Shown: positions 35,286 through 47,315, counted from the stretch's first letter. The stretch is DNA of 64,000 bases from Combretum micranthum (GCA_024138025.1 JAMXBD010000113.1:1550001-1614000), one strand, 5' to 3'. The notes: generated by a model not told the origin, from the letters alone. A program made the numbers and translations.

Positions 35286-36755
35286 TATATATATATATAT
35301 GCCTGTCTATGGGTTAAAGTTACAAGAATAAATAGTGTACTCTGGTATCTACAAGCATATGTATCCCTACTGCTAAAGCATTCACTTAATATTCTTTTTA
35401 TGAACAAAAGCATGTAAACAAGGGGTGTATCTGTCCTGGCCAAAAAAAAGGGGGCTCTGTTTGTGTATAAATATATGCAACGCACACCCACTAATATTTA
35501 TTCTGTTGACTGGAAAACCTCAACCTTACGATACATAGATCTAAAAATAATCTAATTCTCTAATTCTAAATGCAAGCATAACTGGTGACCTTTATTATAG
35601 TGTGTAAACGTGGATGATCTATGCTTTCCCTTCTTCAATTAGAAAAAGGAAACCTTAGGATTGGTCAGTTTTGAAGGTGCGCATGGCATAAATCCAAATA
35701 ACCTTCAGCGCTTGAATGGTTGTTTTATGGTGGGCTTGAACTTGATTGGTTGGTTGAAGTCCTATGGGCTCATGGTGGAGGCGGCTCATCAGGAAGATTA
35801 CAATTAGTAGGTTTGTGATGTGGGTAATGAACCTTTGAATCCCTATTAGGGAATAGAGAGAGAGAGAGAGCTGGGTGGGGTGTTTAGTTGGTGTGTGCTG
35901 GGACTGCTAGTTTACGTTACGTATGCTGTCAAATCTGGTGAGGACACGGAGAAGAGAGGACAGCTTACATGAATTTGGTTTTCCATTCTATATTTTTTTC
36001 CTTTTTATATTATTTGATCTGAGATGGTGTTTATGAAATTAAAAATGATGTCGCATTTGCCATGTCAGATTTTTGTCATATCAGCTTTCACATCACCAAA
36101 ACTGGTGGCTTATATGCATTAGAGGGAGGAAGGTGTATTAATTGCAAAACTTAGTGTGTTGATGTTATTTTGAAAGTTTTGAAGGATAGTGTACCCTGAG
36201 AAATAAATAGAAACAAATAAGGCATGGATTGGAAACTTTTCCAAATGCATGGCTTCAATAAGATACAAAAAATGGACACATATAGATAATTTCATGTGGT
36301 CCCTGATGTGTGCGAACTTGGAGGATACTAAAACAGAAAAATGTTTCTTTTGAAAACCAGGGTGTATGCGTATATATAGTGTTAGAAGCTATATACGGCA
36401 AGAGTAAGCGTGCTGTTTGCATAGTTGTCAACTGTATTGTGGAAATACTAAGATTTGGCTCATCTCATAATTAGATCACTATAGGTTATGTAGAATATTG
36501 AACTTTAAGTTTTAATTCATTATAGTTCGATGAATGTAGTTGCAAATGAATCCATTTTATGATTGAATCCTGAGCAATGCTGTCATTTTGTTTTGCATTA
36601 GATTAATATTTTTATGGATTTCCCATTTTCTGTCTTGTTTATTTTCAGAAAACTCGGCAAAGACCCATATGCAGGCTTACATCTCTTCATCAGCACCCCT
36701 AATTCTTTACATTGACAATCTCTTTACATCTAGAAATTTGGGACTAGATTGGTAA
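31646..36755 (+). CDS. ACD11: ACD11-like glycolipid transfer protein, four exons
   Basis: Exons 31646-31867, 32497-32669, 33327-33472 and 36649-36755 (TAA 36753-36755) join without frame problems to 215 codons; Arabidopsis ACD11 is about 206. Exon 1 encodes KPLRKIAEAFKEL and FSHACSLVSPLFGCLGIAFK. Exon 2 has DCVRKAGSHTRNLLRVKRGL. Exon 3 has SLRDPASKAYAQVFAPHHGW. Exon 4 has HMQAYISSSAPLILYIDNLF and ends LGLDW. This is the GLTP fold. In Arabidopsis ACD11 transfers ceramide-1-phosphate and phytoceramide-1-phosphate between membranes, and its loss triggers accelerated cell death. The expected head-group residues are present: D70, K74, R109, R113, R116 and H152 (my numbering). At intron 2 the acceptor at 33326 (GGGGCAG) was chosen over the AG at 33282 because only it gives the conserved EGDSLRDPA join. 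Intron 3 is 3176 bp. The gene appears intact. Confidence 0.95.
33473..36648 (+). other. Intron 3 of ACD11-like gene, with microsatellites
   Basis: A 3176-bp GT-AG intron. It holds (TC)n-(TA)n at about 35245-35300 and a (GA)n run at about 35851-35869. No embedded gene or clear transposon terminus was found. Confidence 0.85.
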
Positions 36756-37944
36756 AGATTGACTCTACGTTATGTCGTAGATTTATACTTATATATATTT
36801 TTTCTGCTACTGCAGAAACATATCCTCCACTACCCTATTATCTTCTGTAATGTTTTTTGAAAAATCTTCCATGGTTATTGTATTGTAATGTAATGTATAA
36901 GGCTAAGATGGATTAGGCAGCTCGTAGCAGTTCCCACATTTTGGAGCTGGAAGACTTAATTGGTCAAACTTTCAACCAGTAGGACATGGGGATTGGGCTG
37001 GTTGAGTCTTTGCTTGGGTTTTTCTGGAAACCACTGCAGTTGAAACATACATCTACTTGGTGCACGGTTCTGTAGTATTTCCCAAAATCGATACACTTAT
37101 TTGAACTTCTTTAGTATGTGCTCTTTGCTAAAATAATATTGGCATTTTTCTCTAAGACTACCCACTATAGAACAGGCTCGTTCTTGAAAGGCTTATTGGA
37201 AGACCTACCTTCGAAAGGTGTCCGCTGATTTTGGATGAGCAAGATTAGCTTTCTTTTTTACCTGTTGGCTTGAAAAATTCTCATATATAATGAAAAAGGA
37301 TCAGCATCTTTGTGCACTTATTCTACATGTCCTAGTCAGAGCATGATCCTGGAGATTCATGGAATTTTATTTCCTTTTCTTTTCGATCAAGTCCAATGTC
37401 GTTATGCAGATGTCCTTTTTACAAATCCAAACAGAATTTGTCTTCCATCGTTTCTCTGGTCGGAAGGAAAGAGAAGTATGAGAGTGTGCATAAATTGTGA
37501 AACAAGTGAGATATATCAAGCTTAAATGGGCACTTTGGCTTAAAGGGCTTTACATTGGATATAGTAGCAGCCACAAATCAAATGATTGAGAAAATCTTCG
37601 AACAGGGGTATGCATTTCACTAATTTCTGTTTCAGGGGAAAAAATGATTAAAAGAGCACCCATAAAAATCTAGTTGATGAATCCAAAAGGTTCTTCCATC
37701 TGAGCAATTGGCAAATTCTTTTAACTATAAAAGCCCAGGCACTAGTAACGATAAAATAAAATAAAAATAGAAAAGGAAACAAACGAAAAACTCCTAACCA
37801 TGTCCAAATTTGGAAAATCCCAGCACAATAAACATGTGGTCGTACTTATAGCATCTCTATCTATAACCATATACATAAGGAATTTTAGAAGATATTTAAC
37901 ATAGTACTTCAGCAGTTTAAAGATCTCATCATTTTATTCATAAG
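36756..37944. other. 3' flank of the ACD11-like gene
   Basis: Presumed 3' UTR followed by intergenic DNA. The open frame at 37310-37525 has no family motif. Nothing else recognised. Confidence 0.5.
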
Positions 37945-38266
37945 GTCTTCTATATGAGTGTATTTACTTATTTTTAAGTTTTTATGGGTATGTTTACTTT
38001 TACATGATACTTTCCATGCTAAAGAAGAAAATAGTATGATGAACTTATTTTTTTGAGTTATTCACGAAGAATCCTAAAAAATTGAAGAATTTTCTACATT
38101 TATAAGTCTTCTATATAAGTGTATTTACTTATTTTTAAGTTTTTATGGGTATGTTTACTTTTACATAACACTTTCCATGCTAAAGAAGAAAATAGTATGA
38201 TGAACTTATTTTTTTGAGTTATTCACGGAGAATCCTAAAAAATTGAAGAATTTTCTACATTTGTAA
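37945..38266. repeat. 161-bp tandem duplication
   Basis: The sequence from GTCTTCTATATGAGTG (37945) repeats at 38106 with only a handful of differences (e.g. GAGTG/AAGTG, CATGATACT/CATAACACT, CACGAAG/CACGGAG). Period 161 bp, two copies. The high similarity implies a recent event. Confidence 0.92.
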
Positions 38267-38764
38267 GAATCTCAAAAAATGAGTTTCTTAATCATGAACT
38301 TCGTATGTAGATACTTTTAGCATTTAACATATCTGTCAGCCATGACTTTCTTCAGATGTTTTTCGATGAAGTAGCTCAAGTCCAATCCGTGTTGGATAGT
38401 GCTGTCTTTGTTTATGCGGTAGCTTTTTCTGCTAAATCCATACAACTTGCTGCTATGGTGTTCTGTCAAGGATGCAAGTATAAGCCTTGAGTTATCACTG
38501 TAACGACTTTACCTGCTAGAATATACATTTGTTATTGTACACCTACATTTTGGAACAGATGGTTTCATCGTACAAAATTCAATTACATGGGCCAACATCC
38601 TCCGTTTATTATTAATGATTGATCTTCTAATGAAATAAATCAGATTGGAATTATCCATTCCGTTGTAATCACTAGGAAAAGGGGCAAAAAAATCCATTGC
38701 AGGGAACAGACAAATAGGAAATTCACATTGTAAAAAGTCCATTAAAAGCTCATTCCGTGCCATC
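38267..38764. other. Intergenic, unassigned
   Basis: A minus-strand open frame at 38509-38763 exists, but its sequence is not recognised. No other feature. Confidence 0.35.
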
Positions 38765-38962
38765 CTAGTGGTTTAACTGCAGATAACCTATAGCTTCCAG
38801 TGTCAATGAAACGTGGGTGAGCCATAGCGAACGTGTAGGGTCCTCGGGATGAAGATGAACCCTTTTCATTTCGTGTCTAACATGGTAAGGTACACCCTTG
38901 TCCCTGACTCTAGTACTGTTTCCGACGAAAGACGATACTGTGAGGTCCCACATCCTTGGCAA
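38765..38962 (-). other. Unrecognised open reading frame
   Basis: 65 codons on the minus strand, with VRHEMKRVHLHPEDPTRSLW and THVSLTLEAIGYLQ in the middle. Composition looks protein-like (charged and hydrophobic residues alternate, higher GC than the flanks). On the plus strand the sequence contains GTGAGGTCCCACATCC, a word common in small plant LTR-type repeats, with a TATAAGAGG word downstream (about 39006). It could therefore be repeat-derived and not a gene. Confidence 0.25.
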
Positions 38963-39234
38963 TGCTTGTAGTGATTATTGGATGTCCTTTACGCCACCTC
39001 ATTGTATAAGAGGAGGATAGAATTTTAATTTAATAAAATATAATAAAAGTATAATAACTATTACGTGTTAATTATATTGTTCGATTTAGTTGACATAGAA
39101 ATAAATGAATGAATCACTATTATAAAAGTAAAAATTATCTCTTATTCATCCTCTAATAGCAAAATATTTTTAAGAATAGAGAATGATCAAAGGATAAGTT
39201 GACATTTATGAAAAGAAAATGAATAGTTCATTGA

Positions 39235-39690
39235 TAGGGCTATAAACGAGCAAAGTCACTTGAGCGAGGCTCGTTTCAGACTTAACTCGATTCGACTTGG
39301 TCCGTTTAACTAAACAAATCGAACTCGAGCTCAAATTCAAGTTCGTTTAATTAAACAAGTTGGATCTGAGCTTGTCTTTAGATCGCAAACAAGCTCATTA
39401 AAGGCTCACAAGCCAAGCTCGTTAAGGGATTGTTCAACATACATATATAATATGCTAATATAATATTATATATAATTATTTAATATTATAAATATAATTA
39501 AATATGTAAATAAGATGAGCTTATGGTCGTTTAGCCAAACGAACCAAGCTCAGGTTTGAAAATCTTTAATGGGCTCCAGCATGAGCCCACCCATTTCAGG
39601 CTCATTAAGAGCCTAGCTTAGCTTTAGCCTGTTCAGGATTCAAATGAGTCAAGCTCAAGCCATTAAAAGCCTGGCCCGTTTACACCTCTA
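39235..39690. mobile_element. MITE of the GAGCTCGAGC family, shorter copy
   Basis: The left end AGGGCTATAAACGAGC and the reverse complement of the right end, AGAGGTGTAAACGGGC, match at 12 of 16 positions. TTCATT occurs directly outside both ends. The interior has CTCGAGCTC and CAAGCTC words. About 456 bp, versus about 550 bp for the copies at 16.4 and 44.8 kb. Confidence 0.65.
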
Positions 39691-39965
39691 TTCATTAGCA
39701 TTGAAGTTTGAGTTACTATCCATTATGTTTTGTAATAGTTCATATAATTGTTTTTTGGAGTTCAAAATGCTGCTAAGCACCATAGTAGTTACTTTCTATA
39801 AAAAGAAAGGGAAACAAATAATTTTACGCATGTGAATCCGTCGTAAATAAAGTTTAAATGCCTATAAACTTAGTGAAACTATATATCAATCAACGCCTCC
39901 GTGGTAAGAAAATCCATGCTAAAAGGGAAAATAACATAATATATAGTAAGTATTTTGAAGTCAAG

Positions 39966-40610
39966 TTATGAGAATCAATTTACAGTTGATGTGATTGAGA
40001 GATTTTACCATGTTAATCTAAGAGTAATCATCATCAACCCTAGGCAGATGATGGTAATCAACTTGAGGACTTATCACTAGAGCACAAGCTAGGAGAATGT
40101 AAAACCTTACACTTCAAGTACTTGCAAATAACTTGGAGCCTAATGAAGAAAAGTTTGTTTCAACATTTGAGTTGCATGGTGATCACAATTATGGTGGATA
40201 TAATTTATCTGTATTGACAAGGCTACGTGGAGGAGGAAAAGTTAAGGTGTTTGTATATGGATAACATGCATTAGCTCAACAATAGCTTACTGGATCAACT
40301 CGCCAATACACTTATTTAGCTACAAAAAGATTGACTCTATGTACCAGCTCAATGGAACGTCAATTCCATGCAACAAACAACTTTTATTATTTCCAAATTA
40401 TATGTAATTTTATTTTCTATGTTTTAATTAGTTTACGAAACTTATATAAATAGTCCTTTTCCCTGTAAAATGATAACCCTACTACCTGTGTAGTGTTTTT
40501 ACTCTGTTTCCTCTTATCAATCAAATCATGATTGATTGTGGCGAGTGTGCGTTGAAAATCACTTATTAGTGCACAATATCTAGTAATTAGTTCTATCTAT
40601 CCTATTAAGA
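39966..40610 (+). mobile_element. LTR copy A with adjoining internal 3' end
   Basis: Direct repeat of 41880-42477. Shared order: GAGAATCAATTTA, GATTGAGAGATTTTACCATG, ATCATCATCAACCC, CTAGAGCACAAGCTAGGAG, CTTGGAGCCTAATGAAG, GGAGGAAAAGTTAAGG, TTTTAATTAGTTTACG. A TATA box (CTTATATAAATAG, about 40440-40452) and TCTTATCAATCAAATCATG near the end mark it as LTR U3-R-U5. The LTR itself probably begins near 40240. A degenerate primer site (TATTGGTCTCAAAG, about 40612) follows. Confidence 0.6.
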
Positions 40611-41879
40611 GTATTGGTCTCAAAGTTTTCAAACATTAAAGGAAGCCATTCGGGTAGCCTCATTAAAAGAAATATCAAAATTTAGCTTTTGAGTTAACGA
40701 AGAAGACAAATCTACTACAGGTCTCAATGATAGGTGTCTTACTAGAGAATTGTATCAAGCAAGATTATTTAGTTGAAGAAGATAGTGGTAATATTCTTGA
40801 AGAGAGTTAACCAGATGATCATGTGGAGCAGACGAATATCAATGGTAGTGTAGATTGTGACGTTGATGATAAAGTTAAAAAGGATGCTAGTGTGGAGAAA
40901 ATAGATATTGTAGAAGCTGTGAAATGTGACATCGAATTAAAGTCGCCTCTTGATGTTGTGTACCTGAGTTGGAGCCACTTTCATTCACACTAGGAACTAT
41001 TTAGCATTTAAGGTGTTTTTATGTTCATTTTCTTGGATCTCATCTATTATATTCTGATATATTGATGGGGTTACCACAAGTTGAAGAATACTATAATTTT
41101 ATTGTCCTTGTGACATCGTATGAGTTGTTTGTGGGCATTCATTGGATCCTTCTTATATTTGCATATACCGGAGGAGTGTTTTGCTACTTTTGTAGTCATC
41201 TTATAGAGTGGGTAGAGGTGTATGTGCAGTTTGCACATGAGTTCAATATTATCACAAAACGTGTTGACTTACTAAAGTGAGAAAGTCATCCATCTCACAT
41301 TCCTCACTATTAGCTACTAGTGTCAGGATGTTCTACTATTGATATACCGAGTCATAAATCCATTGATGATTTAATGTTAGGCTTACTTCAAAACATCTAT
41401 TGGTGAAGTCTCTGGTGAATCTTTACGATCAGTAGGCAAATGTGGTTTTGCTGAATTGTATGATGGAGTATTTGTGATTGAAGACAAGATATATAATTTT
41501 GGATGGAGTGGATATGCGGTGATTGAAATGGTTTGCAATATTGCATGCGAAAGGCATGGGTTTTGTGAATATCTCTTTACTCTTAGAAGATTAAATAGGC
41601 TAAATTTGGGAGATAGAGACGAGTGTAAAATGTTGAGATTTAAACACTTTAAACGAGAGAGCAAAGGAAATATTAGAGTATGCGGAACCAATGTTGAAAT
41701 GTTATGGGAGTTGTTATTCAATAGGGGATTCATGAGTCAAGTATTGGGGATGGTTTATGAACCAAGTCTACCTAGAAAATTTTATTTAATTGTTTTGAAT
41801 TTTTGCAGGTTTACCTTTCGTCTGGGTGGATACACTTATAAAGATTTGAAGATAAATAATCAACAAACCCGAGAGGGTA
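40611..41879 (+). pseudogene. Internal retroelement remnant between two LTR copies
   Basis: Coding-like plus-strand pieces occur: a Lys/Glu-rich stretch at 40640-40810 (KEAIRVASLKEISKF) and the open frame at 41456-41959, whose end runs into copy B. No protease, RT or integrase motif is visible, so most of pol is deleted. Family uncertain. Confidence 0.4.
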
Positions 41880-42477
41880 ATGGGAATCAATTTATAACTA
41901 ATATGGTTGAGCGATTTTGCCTTGTCAATTTAAGGGCAATCATCATCAGCCCCAACTAGATGATGGGAATCTGCTTGAGGGACTGATTACTAGAGCACGA
42001 GTTAGGAGATTGCAGAATCTTGCACTTTGAGTATTTACAAATAGCTTGGAGCCTGATGAAAAGAAGTTTATTTTAACATTTGATTTGCACATTTATCATT
42101 TGTTGGATTTAATTTATTAGTATTGATCGAGTTGCATAAGAGAGGAAAAGTTAGGGCACGTGTACATGGAATAGACACACTGGCTGGGCGATACCTTGGT
42201 GTATTGGCTCACTAATATGTCAATTCTAGGCAATAGACAAGTCTTTTTATTTCTGAATTTTATATTAATTTATTTATTTTAATTAGTTTATGGAATATAT
42301 ATATATATAGTCTTTTTGCTTGTTAAAAAAACAACTTATGACTTTTAACTTTTGAATCCTATTAAAACTACGTTTTTGGTGTTTTCACTCTCTTTGCTCT
42401 TATCAATCAAATTATCTTTAAATATGGCGAGATTATAGGTACCCTAGTGATTTTCCTCTTAGGCGTATCCTATTTAT
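41880..42477 (+). mobile_element. LTR copy B with adjoining internal 3' end
   Basis: Second copy of the 39966-40610 sequence, including TTTTAATTAGTTTATGG, an (AT)n TATA zone at about 42295-42310 and CTCTTATCAATCAAATTATC. A TRARVRRLQNLA-like translated piece at about 41990-42030 is a motif often found just upstream of 3' LTRs in plant gypsy elements. The LTR ends right before the primer-binding site at 42478. Confidence 0.6.
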
Positions 42478-42490
42478 TGGTATTAGAGCA
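42478..42490 (+). other. Primer-binding site (tRNA-iMet type)
   Basis: TGGTATTAGAGCA differs at one base from TGGTATCAGAGC, the initiator-methionine tRNA complement used by many plant retroelements. It directly follows LTR copy B, so a second (mostly missing) internal region starts here. Confidence 0.65.
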
Positions 42491-43052
42491 ATTTAGGCAC
42501 ATCATTAAGTTTATATACAGGACCAAATTATCAAAGTCCAGTTCAATGGGAAATCCTGGTTGTGATGATCCATCTCAGATGGTTGTTAAAGATGAAATTT
42601 TGTATTTCAATGTTAGCGAGGATGATGGATACACTTCTTTAAAGAAGTCTGAACATTATGTGCAATAATATATTAAAAAGTGATGACTTGGAGAAAGCCA
42701 TGATATTCAACACGAAAGCTGACCTTATTCACCATGTGAAATTGTTCCATTTGACGCACCATAGCAATTTCTATGTGGATGAATCTGCCAAGAACTTATC
42801 GTTAGTCTAATGCATGAAGAGAGATTATGGCTATCATGGAGACTTTGTGCCTATAAGAAGAAGTTGGAGGCCCTTTTTGTGATCACTAATTGAAAGGTCC
42901 CATTCATGTAATAGACAACAATTATTGAAGTAGAAATTAAGGGGGAGGGAAGAGATATGAGAGTGGATGAGAAATAAAAACCAAATTAATAAATATTTTT
43001 TGTAGTTATATATAAAGTAGATATTCAAATACAAGTATATACTAGATACCTT
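42491..43052 (+). other. Start of a retroelement internal region, decayed
   Basis: A short open frame with MGNPGCDDPSQMVV lies 60 bp after the primer site, where a gag start would be expected. It ends at 42668. No zinc knuckle follows. Confidence 0.35.
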
Positions 43053-43620
43053 AGAGGTGGGCAAAGCGAGTAAATGGGCTAACCCAATTCAACATGCGGT
43101 TTAAACGAGCCAGAATTCTTAAGCCTAGGACGGGTCCACGGGTCAAAATTAATTTTTTTTTATTTTTTAATCTTAGTTTATATGAAAATTAGAATTATTT
43201 ATATATTCTAAGGTTATATATATTAATGACTAATTTTATTACTATTTTAATTATTTATATATATAAATAAGTTTTTAAAATGATATATTGGATATCATAT
43301 TATGTTTAAATCAATAAATACATATTTTAAAAAAATGTTATAATACTTGTGATACATGTATCAATCCATCTTCTTCCATAATATACATCAATAATTACTA
43401 CAATGTTATATTATTCATATTTTTAAACTTCTCCTCCTTTTATGTTATTGACTTGAGGGCTAATCTAGCCCGGTCTGGCCCGCTTTAGTCCCATGGATTA
43501 AATGAGTTAGGCCAATTCGGTCCACTTTTAAATGTACCAAAAAAATTTGGCCATAATCAGCTTTTTTAAGAGGGTTGACAGGCCAACCCACAGACCACGA
43601 CCCATATGCCCAGCTTTAAG
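43053..43620. mobile_element. MITE-like element with GGGTCCACGGGTC-type interior
   Basis: The left GAGGTGGGCAAAGCGAG and the reverse complement of the right end AAGCTGGGCATATGGG are partly inverted. The interior has GGCCCGCTTTAG and GGACGGGTCCACGGG words and no coding frame. Confidence 0.4.
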
Positions 43621-43854
43621 ATATCTTTATCTTGTTTTCTGTTCTAAAACCAATTGCTAACTGTGTTGGGATTTTATTGAATCAATTTCCTATTCGAGTT
43701 AACTTTGTTTACCATTCAAATAAATATTGGGCATATAGGATAAGAAGGAGAAAAGAGGGGCTTTGAAAAATGTCTTAAATAAAAAAAAATCCTAAATATG
43801 GTTATTGATGGAAAATCACCTAAAATAAGTAATCCACCTTTTCTAGCATAATAA

Positions 43855-44260
43855 CTTCAGGTTGAGTCGAGATAATATAGTATTGAGCTCGAGCTCCAAG
43901 TTTAAGATTTTAAGCACGAGTTTAACTCAAAGTAATACTATATAAGCTTGAGTTTGATTTAATTAAGCTCATTTAGGCTCAATTTATTAAAATATATATT
44001 TTTATTGTAATTTAAATAATATTAGTACTTATACTTGATTTGAATTAGATTATTATTTATATTTGACTCAAGCTCAACAAAACTCAATTAGGCTTGTGAG
44101 CCAATCGAGCTAAAGCTATGAAGCTCAAGCTCATTTTGATAGACTACTTAAGTAGCTCGAATTCGAATTCGACTCGACTATTCTCAAATCGAACTCGAGT
44201 AAATATCAAGTCCAATTCAAGTAGTTTGTGAACCAGCTTACTTCGTTGGTACACCTAATC
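43855..44260. mobile_element. Decayed member of the GAGCTCGAGC repeat group
   Basis: Dense GAGCTCGAGCTCC, AAGCTCAAGCTC and ATCGAACTCGAG words, as in the complete MITEs. No clear paired termini remain. Confidence 0.45.
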
Positions 44261-44847
44261 TCACCAGTTAAAGAAAAAGATAGAGGTATTGATATACATC
44301 TTTCATTAGTCTTATAACACGATAAAACTTTGTAAGTTCCATATTTGGATTCCATTTTATATGTATGAGACTAAGTTCAACATAAAATGTCGTTTCTTTA
44401 TTTTAAGGAAAGAAAAGGATCACTAAAAAGTTCTGCATACCGGTAACAATTTCAATCGTATCATCCGTCTAATTTCAATCATTGAAATCCAATACGTTAA
44501 TCCTTTAAGTTTGTGCTGTTCAACAAAGGTAGTTCTTTATATTTAGCTTTCTCCATTTTGGATTTAGTTAGTACATCAGTCTTGCATTAAGATCAAGGTT
44601 ACACCCGTTTCCCTGCATAAATCCCAATAAAAGTAGAATTCTATACTAATAACCACAAAATAAACTATTACATAGAATCTCTATTATCTCTCAAGATTAG
44701 CATCTAATAATCAATGAAATATTTCATATTTATTTTTAAAACATTTTAACTGACAGTCTTAGCATTTGGTGCTTGCTGCAAATCAACCGTCAATAATTCT
44801 AATGGCTGGTTTACATATCGACGGGATCGAACCAAATAGTGTTTACG
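44261..44847. other. Intergenic, nothing recognised
   Basis: AT-rich spacer between two GAGCTCGAGC-type repeats, without coding signal. Confidence 0.4.
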
Positions 44848-45391
44848 AAGGTTGCAAACGAGTTAGGCCAAGCTGAGCTTTTAAAGACTTAGACTTAGTT
44901 CGTCTAAAAATAATCGACTTCGAGCTCGAGTTGAGTCTTTTATTGAGAACTCAAACCCAACTCATTTAGCTAAAGCAGCTTTATTTCTAGCTCAAGCTCG
45001 ACTCCTTTACAAATTGAGCTCGAGCCAAGCCAATTTTTTTATTGAGCCAAATGAACTTTTATCAAACCTAAAATTAAAACTTGAGCTCAACCCATTTAAA
45101 TAGCTCATTTACATTTTTTTCAAACCTAAAAATAATATATATGAGTTGTTAAATATATGTACATATATATTAAACAAAAATTAGTTTTATATATTAATTT
45201 TATATTAATATATCATAAATATAGAACTTATAAATTTACTAACAAGTCTGTTCACGAGCCAACGCGCAAACCTAAATCAAAGCTCGAGCTCAGCCCATTT
45301 AGATAAATAAGCTTTATCTTAACCTTGAACTTGGCTTGTTTACTAATGGAGCTTAAGTACTTTACGAGCAGTTCGGCTCATTTGCAACCCT
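44848..45391. mobile_element. MITE of the GAGCTCGAGC family
   Basis: Left AAGGTTGCAAACGAG and the reverse complement of the right end AGGGTTGCAAATGAG form the termini. The interior is collinear with 16417-16966, e.g. TAGCTCATTTACATTTTTTT and CAAACCTAAAAATAATATAT, then ATTAATATATCATAAATATA. Both are about 545-550 bp long. No 8-bp duplication could be seen here. Confidence 0.75.
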
Positions 45392-46590
45392 AGTTCCCAC
45401 ACTATGGCATATCCATATGAAAAACAATAGTAACAAGGCATAAAACTCACAGTAAAGAAAGTTTTTCTTTTCTGGAAAAATAACTAGAATAATACGAACC
45501 TTATTCTTTATTTTAGAGTTTAATACATGTCTATCATTGTTAAAAAAATAAAAAGGTATAAATTAGATGGAGCTAATTACCAAAATACCATTAAAAAATA
45601 GTGTCTATGAAATGAACATAAAATTTTACATATAAATCACATGTATAAGATGAAATATCATGTTTGGATATCATTGCTATATCGTAATTATGAAAAGCGA
45701 TGTCCTTTTTAGAAGTGTGTCGCCACTTCCTTTCACAATTTAGGATCTATCTGGTTGTTTGGTTTTTATCTGTACCGTATATGTATTATATTTGCATCTA
45801 TAACTTATCTATATCATATCTGTTTGGCATATTTATGAGTAAAACTTTCAGTTTTGCATCGATATCTATTTCTTAACAAATATCTGCTTGAAAACGATAA
45901 AAATATGATACCAGAATGATTAGAGCTCAATGAAACAAATAGCACCTCACAGCGCACAACATCACATTTGATGTGTGAGTCTAGAGGTGCATTTGAGCTC
46001 GCATAGTTACTTTTTTAGAATTTAGACATCACATTGAATTTGCATGTGAGGCATGAATCTAACTGCATGGAAATTGAGCCCGTATGGTAATCTTTTATCA
46101 TGACATAAACCGTAGTTATAAGGCACAATACACATGCGGTCTATAACAATTAGCATATCGCATGTCTAAATCGTAATTTTAGTATTATATATTGGTAATT
46201 ATTTTTAATTTTATCTTATTTAAGTAATTATTTTCAACAAGGGTCTTAAACAAGATATAATTTATTTTATTTAAATTGCTCAACTACACTTCTACTCTTG
46301 TTGAAAGTTTGCAAAATACAACATTGTTTATAACATCATTGTTGAAGAGTGCCAAAGGTTGAATTACATCCTATTATGTATTGTTGTTCATATTATTACA
46401 CTAAAATCCATTTTTTTTAATTCCATATTCTATAGTACGCAACTTTGAAGGAAAATAAAGGAAATACAAGATTATTGATGATGGATACCAATAAATATTT
46501 TATTTCCCAATATTTGATGGTATAATATGATCAACAAAAAGCAAATTATACGCTAATTGCAAATTCTACATCTAGTTTATGTTACAATCA
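45392..46590. other. Intergenic, weak MITE traces
   Basis: 45740-45910 has TTGTTTGGTTTTTATCTGTA and ATCTATTTCTTAACAAATAT segments faintly like the hAT MITEs at 20-21 kb. No gene recognised. Confidence 0.35.
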
Positions 46591-46594
46591 CACA

Positions 46595-47315
46595 TTGGTT
46601 CCTCAAGCAATTGGAGAATGGTATTTAAGCTAGAGGGATTCTCCCACCTGATAGGTTAGTCTTTTGGTTTGGACTCTCCCTTTAGACTTCGGTACCTAAC
46701 ATTCAGTGCTCTCATTAAGAGTGTCAGTGCTAGCGGAAGGGGCAACATCGATCCCACATCGATTACACAAGAAATTATGGAATGGTACTTAAAATTGGAG
46801 GGCTCTCTCACCTGATATACTAATCTTTTGGGTAGGCTCTCTTTCCCATCCCTTAAGTTTGATTCTCAACAAGAGCACCAAATGTTAAATACCAACTCTG
46901 AAGAGAGAGCCTAACTCAAAAGACTAGCTTATCATGTGGGAGAATCCCTCAAGCTTAAATATCATTCCTCAATTACTTGAGGAATTAACATGGGATAGTA
47001 ACATTACCCATCCTTGAGAAGTCGATGCTCTCGATGGCCCACTCCAGGCAGCTTAGTCTAAACAGCTTTCGTTCTAACCTTTTTACGAGGTAGCACTTCC
47101 CTAGGGCGACCCAGGACTCTAACTTTATTTCCTAAGTTGCCTTTTCCTAGGTCGATCCTTTTTAGGTTACTCTTTCCACTAGCATCGACACTCTCAACGA
47201 GAGCATCAAATATTAAGTACAAAACCCAAAGAGAGAGCCCTACTCTAAATACTAGCCTATCAGGTGGGAGAGCTCTCCAAGCTTAAATACATTACCATAA
47301 TTTCTTGTGGAATTA
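46595..47315. repeat. Cluster of four related segments in direct and inverted order
   Basis: The segment ATTTAAGCTAGAGGGATTCTC (trimmed) at about 46622 is followed by CCCACCTGATAGG. Its inverted form is at about 46905-46985 (AGACTAGCTTATCATGTGGG, then AGAATCCCTCAAGCTTAAAT). A second direct copy is at about 46775-46850 and a second inverted copy at about 47220-47300. CATCGATCCCACATCG lies between. The arms could fold into hairpins. The pattern suits a nested small inverted-repeat transposon. Confidence 0.65.
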
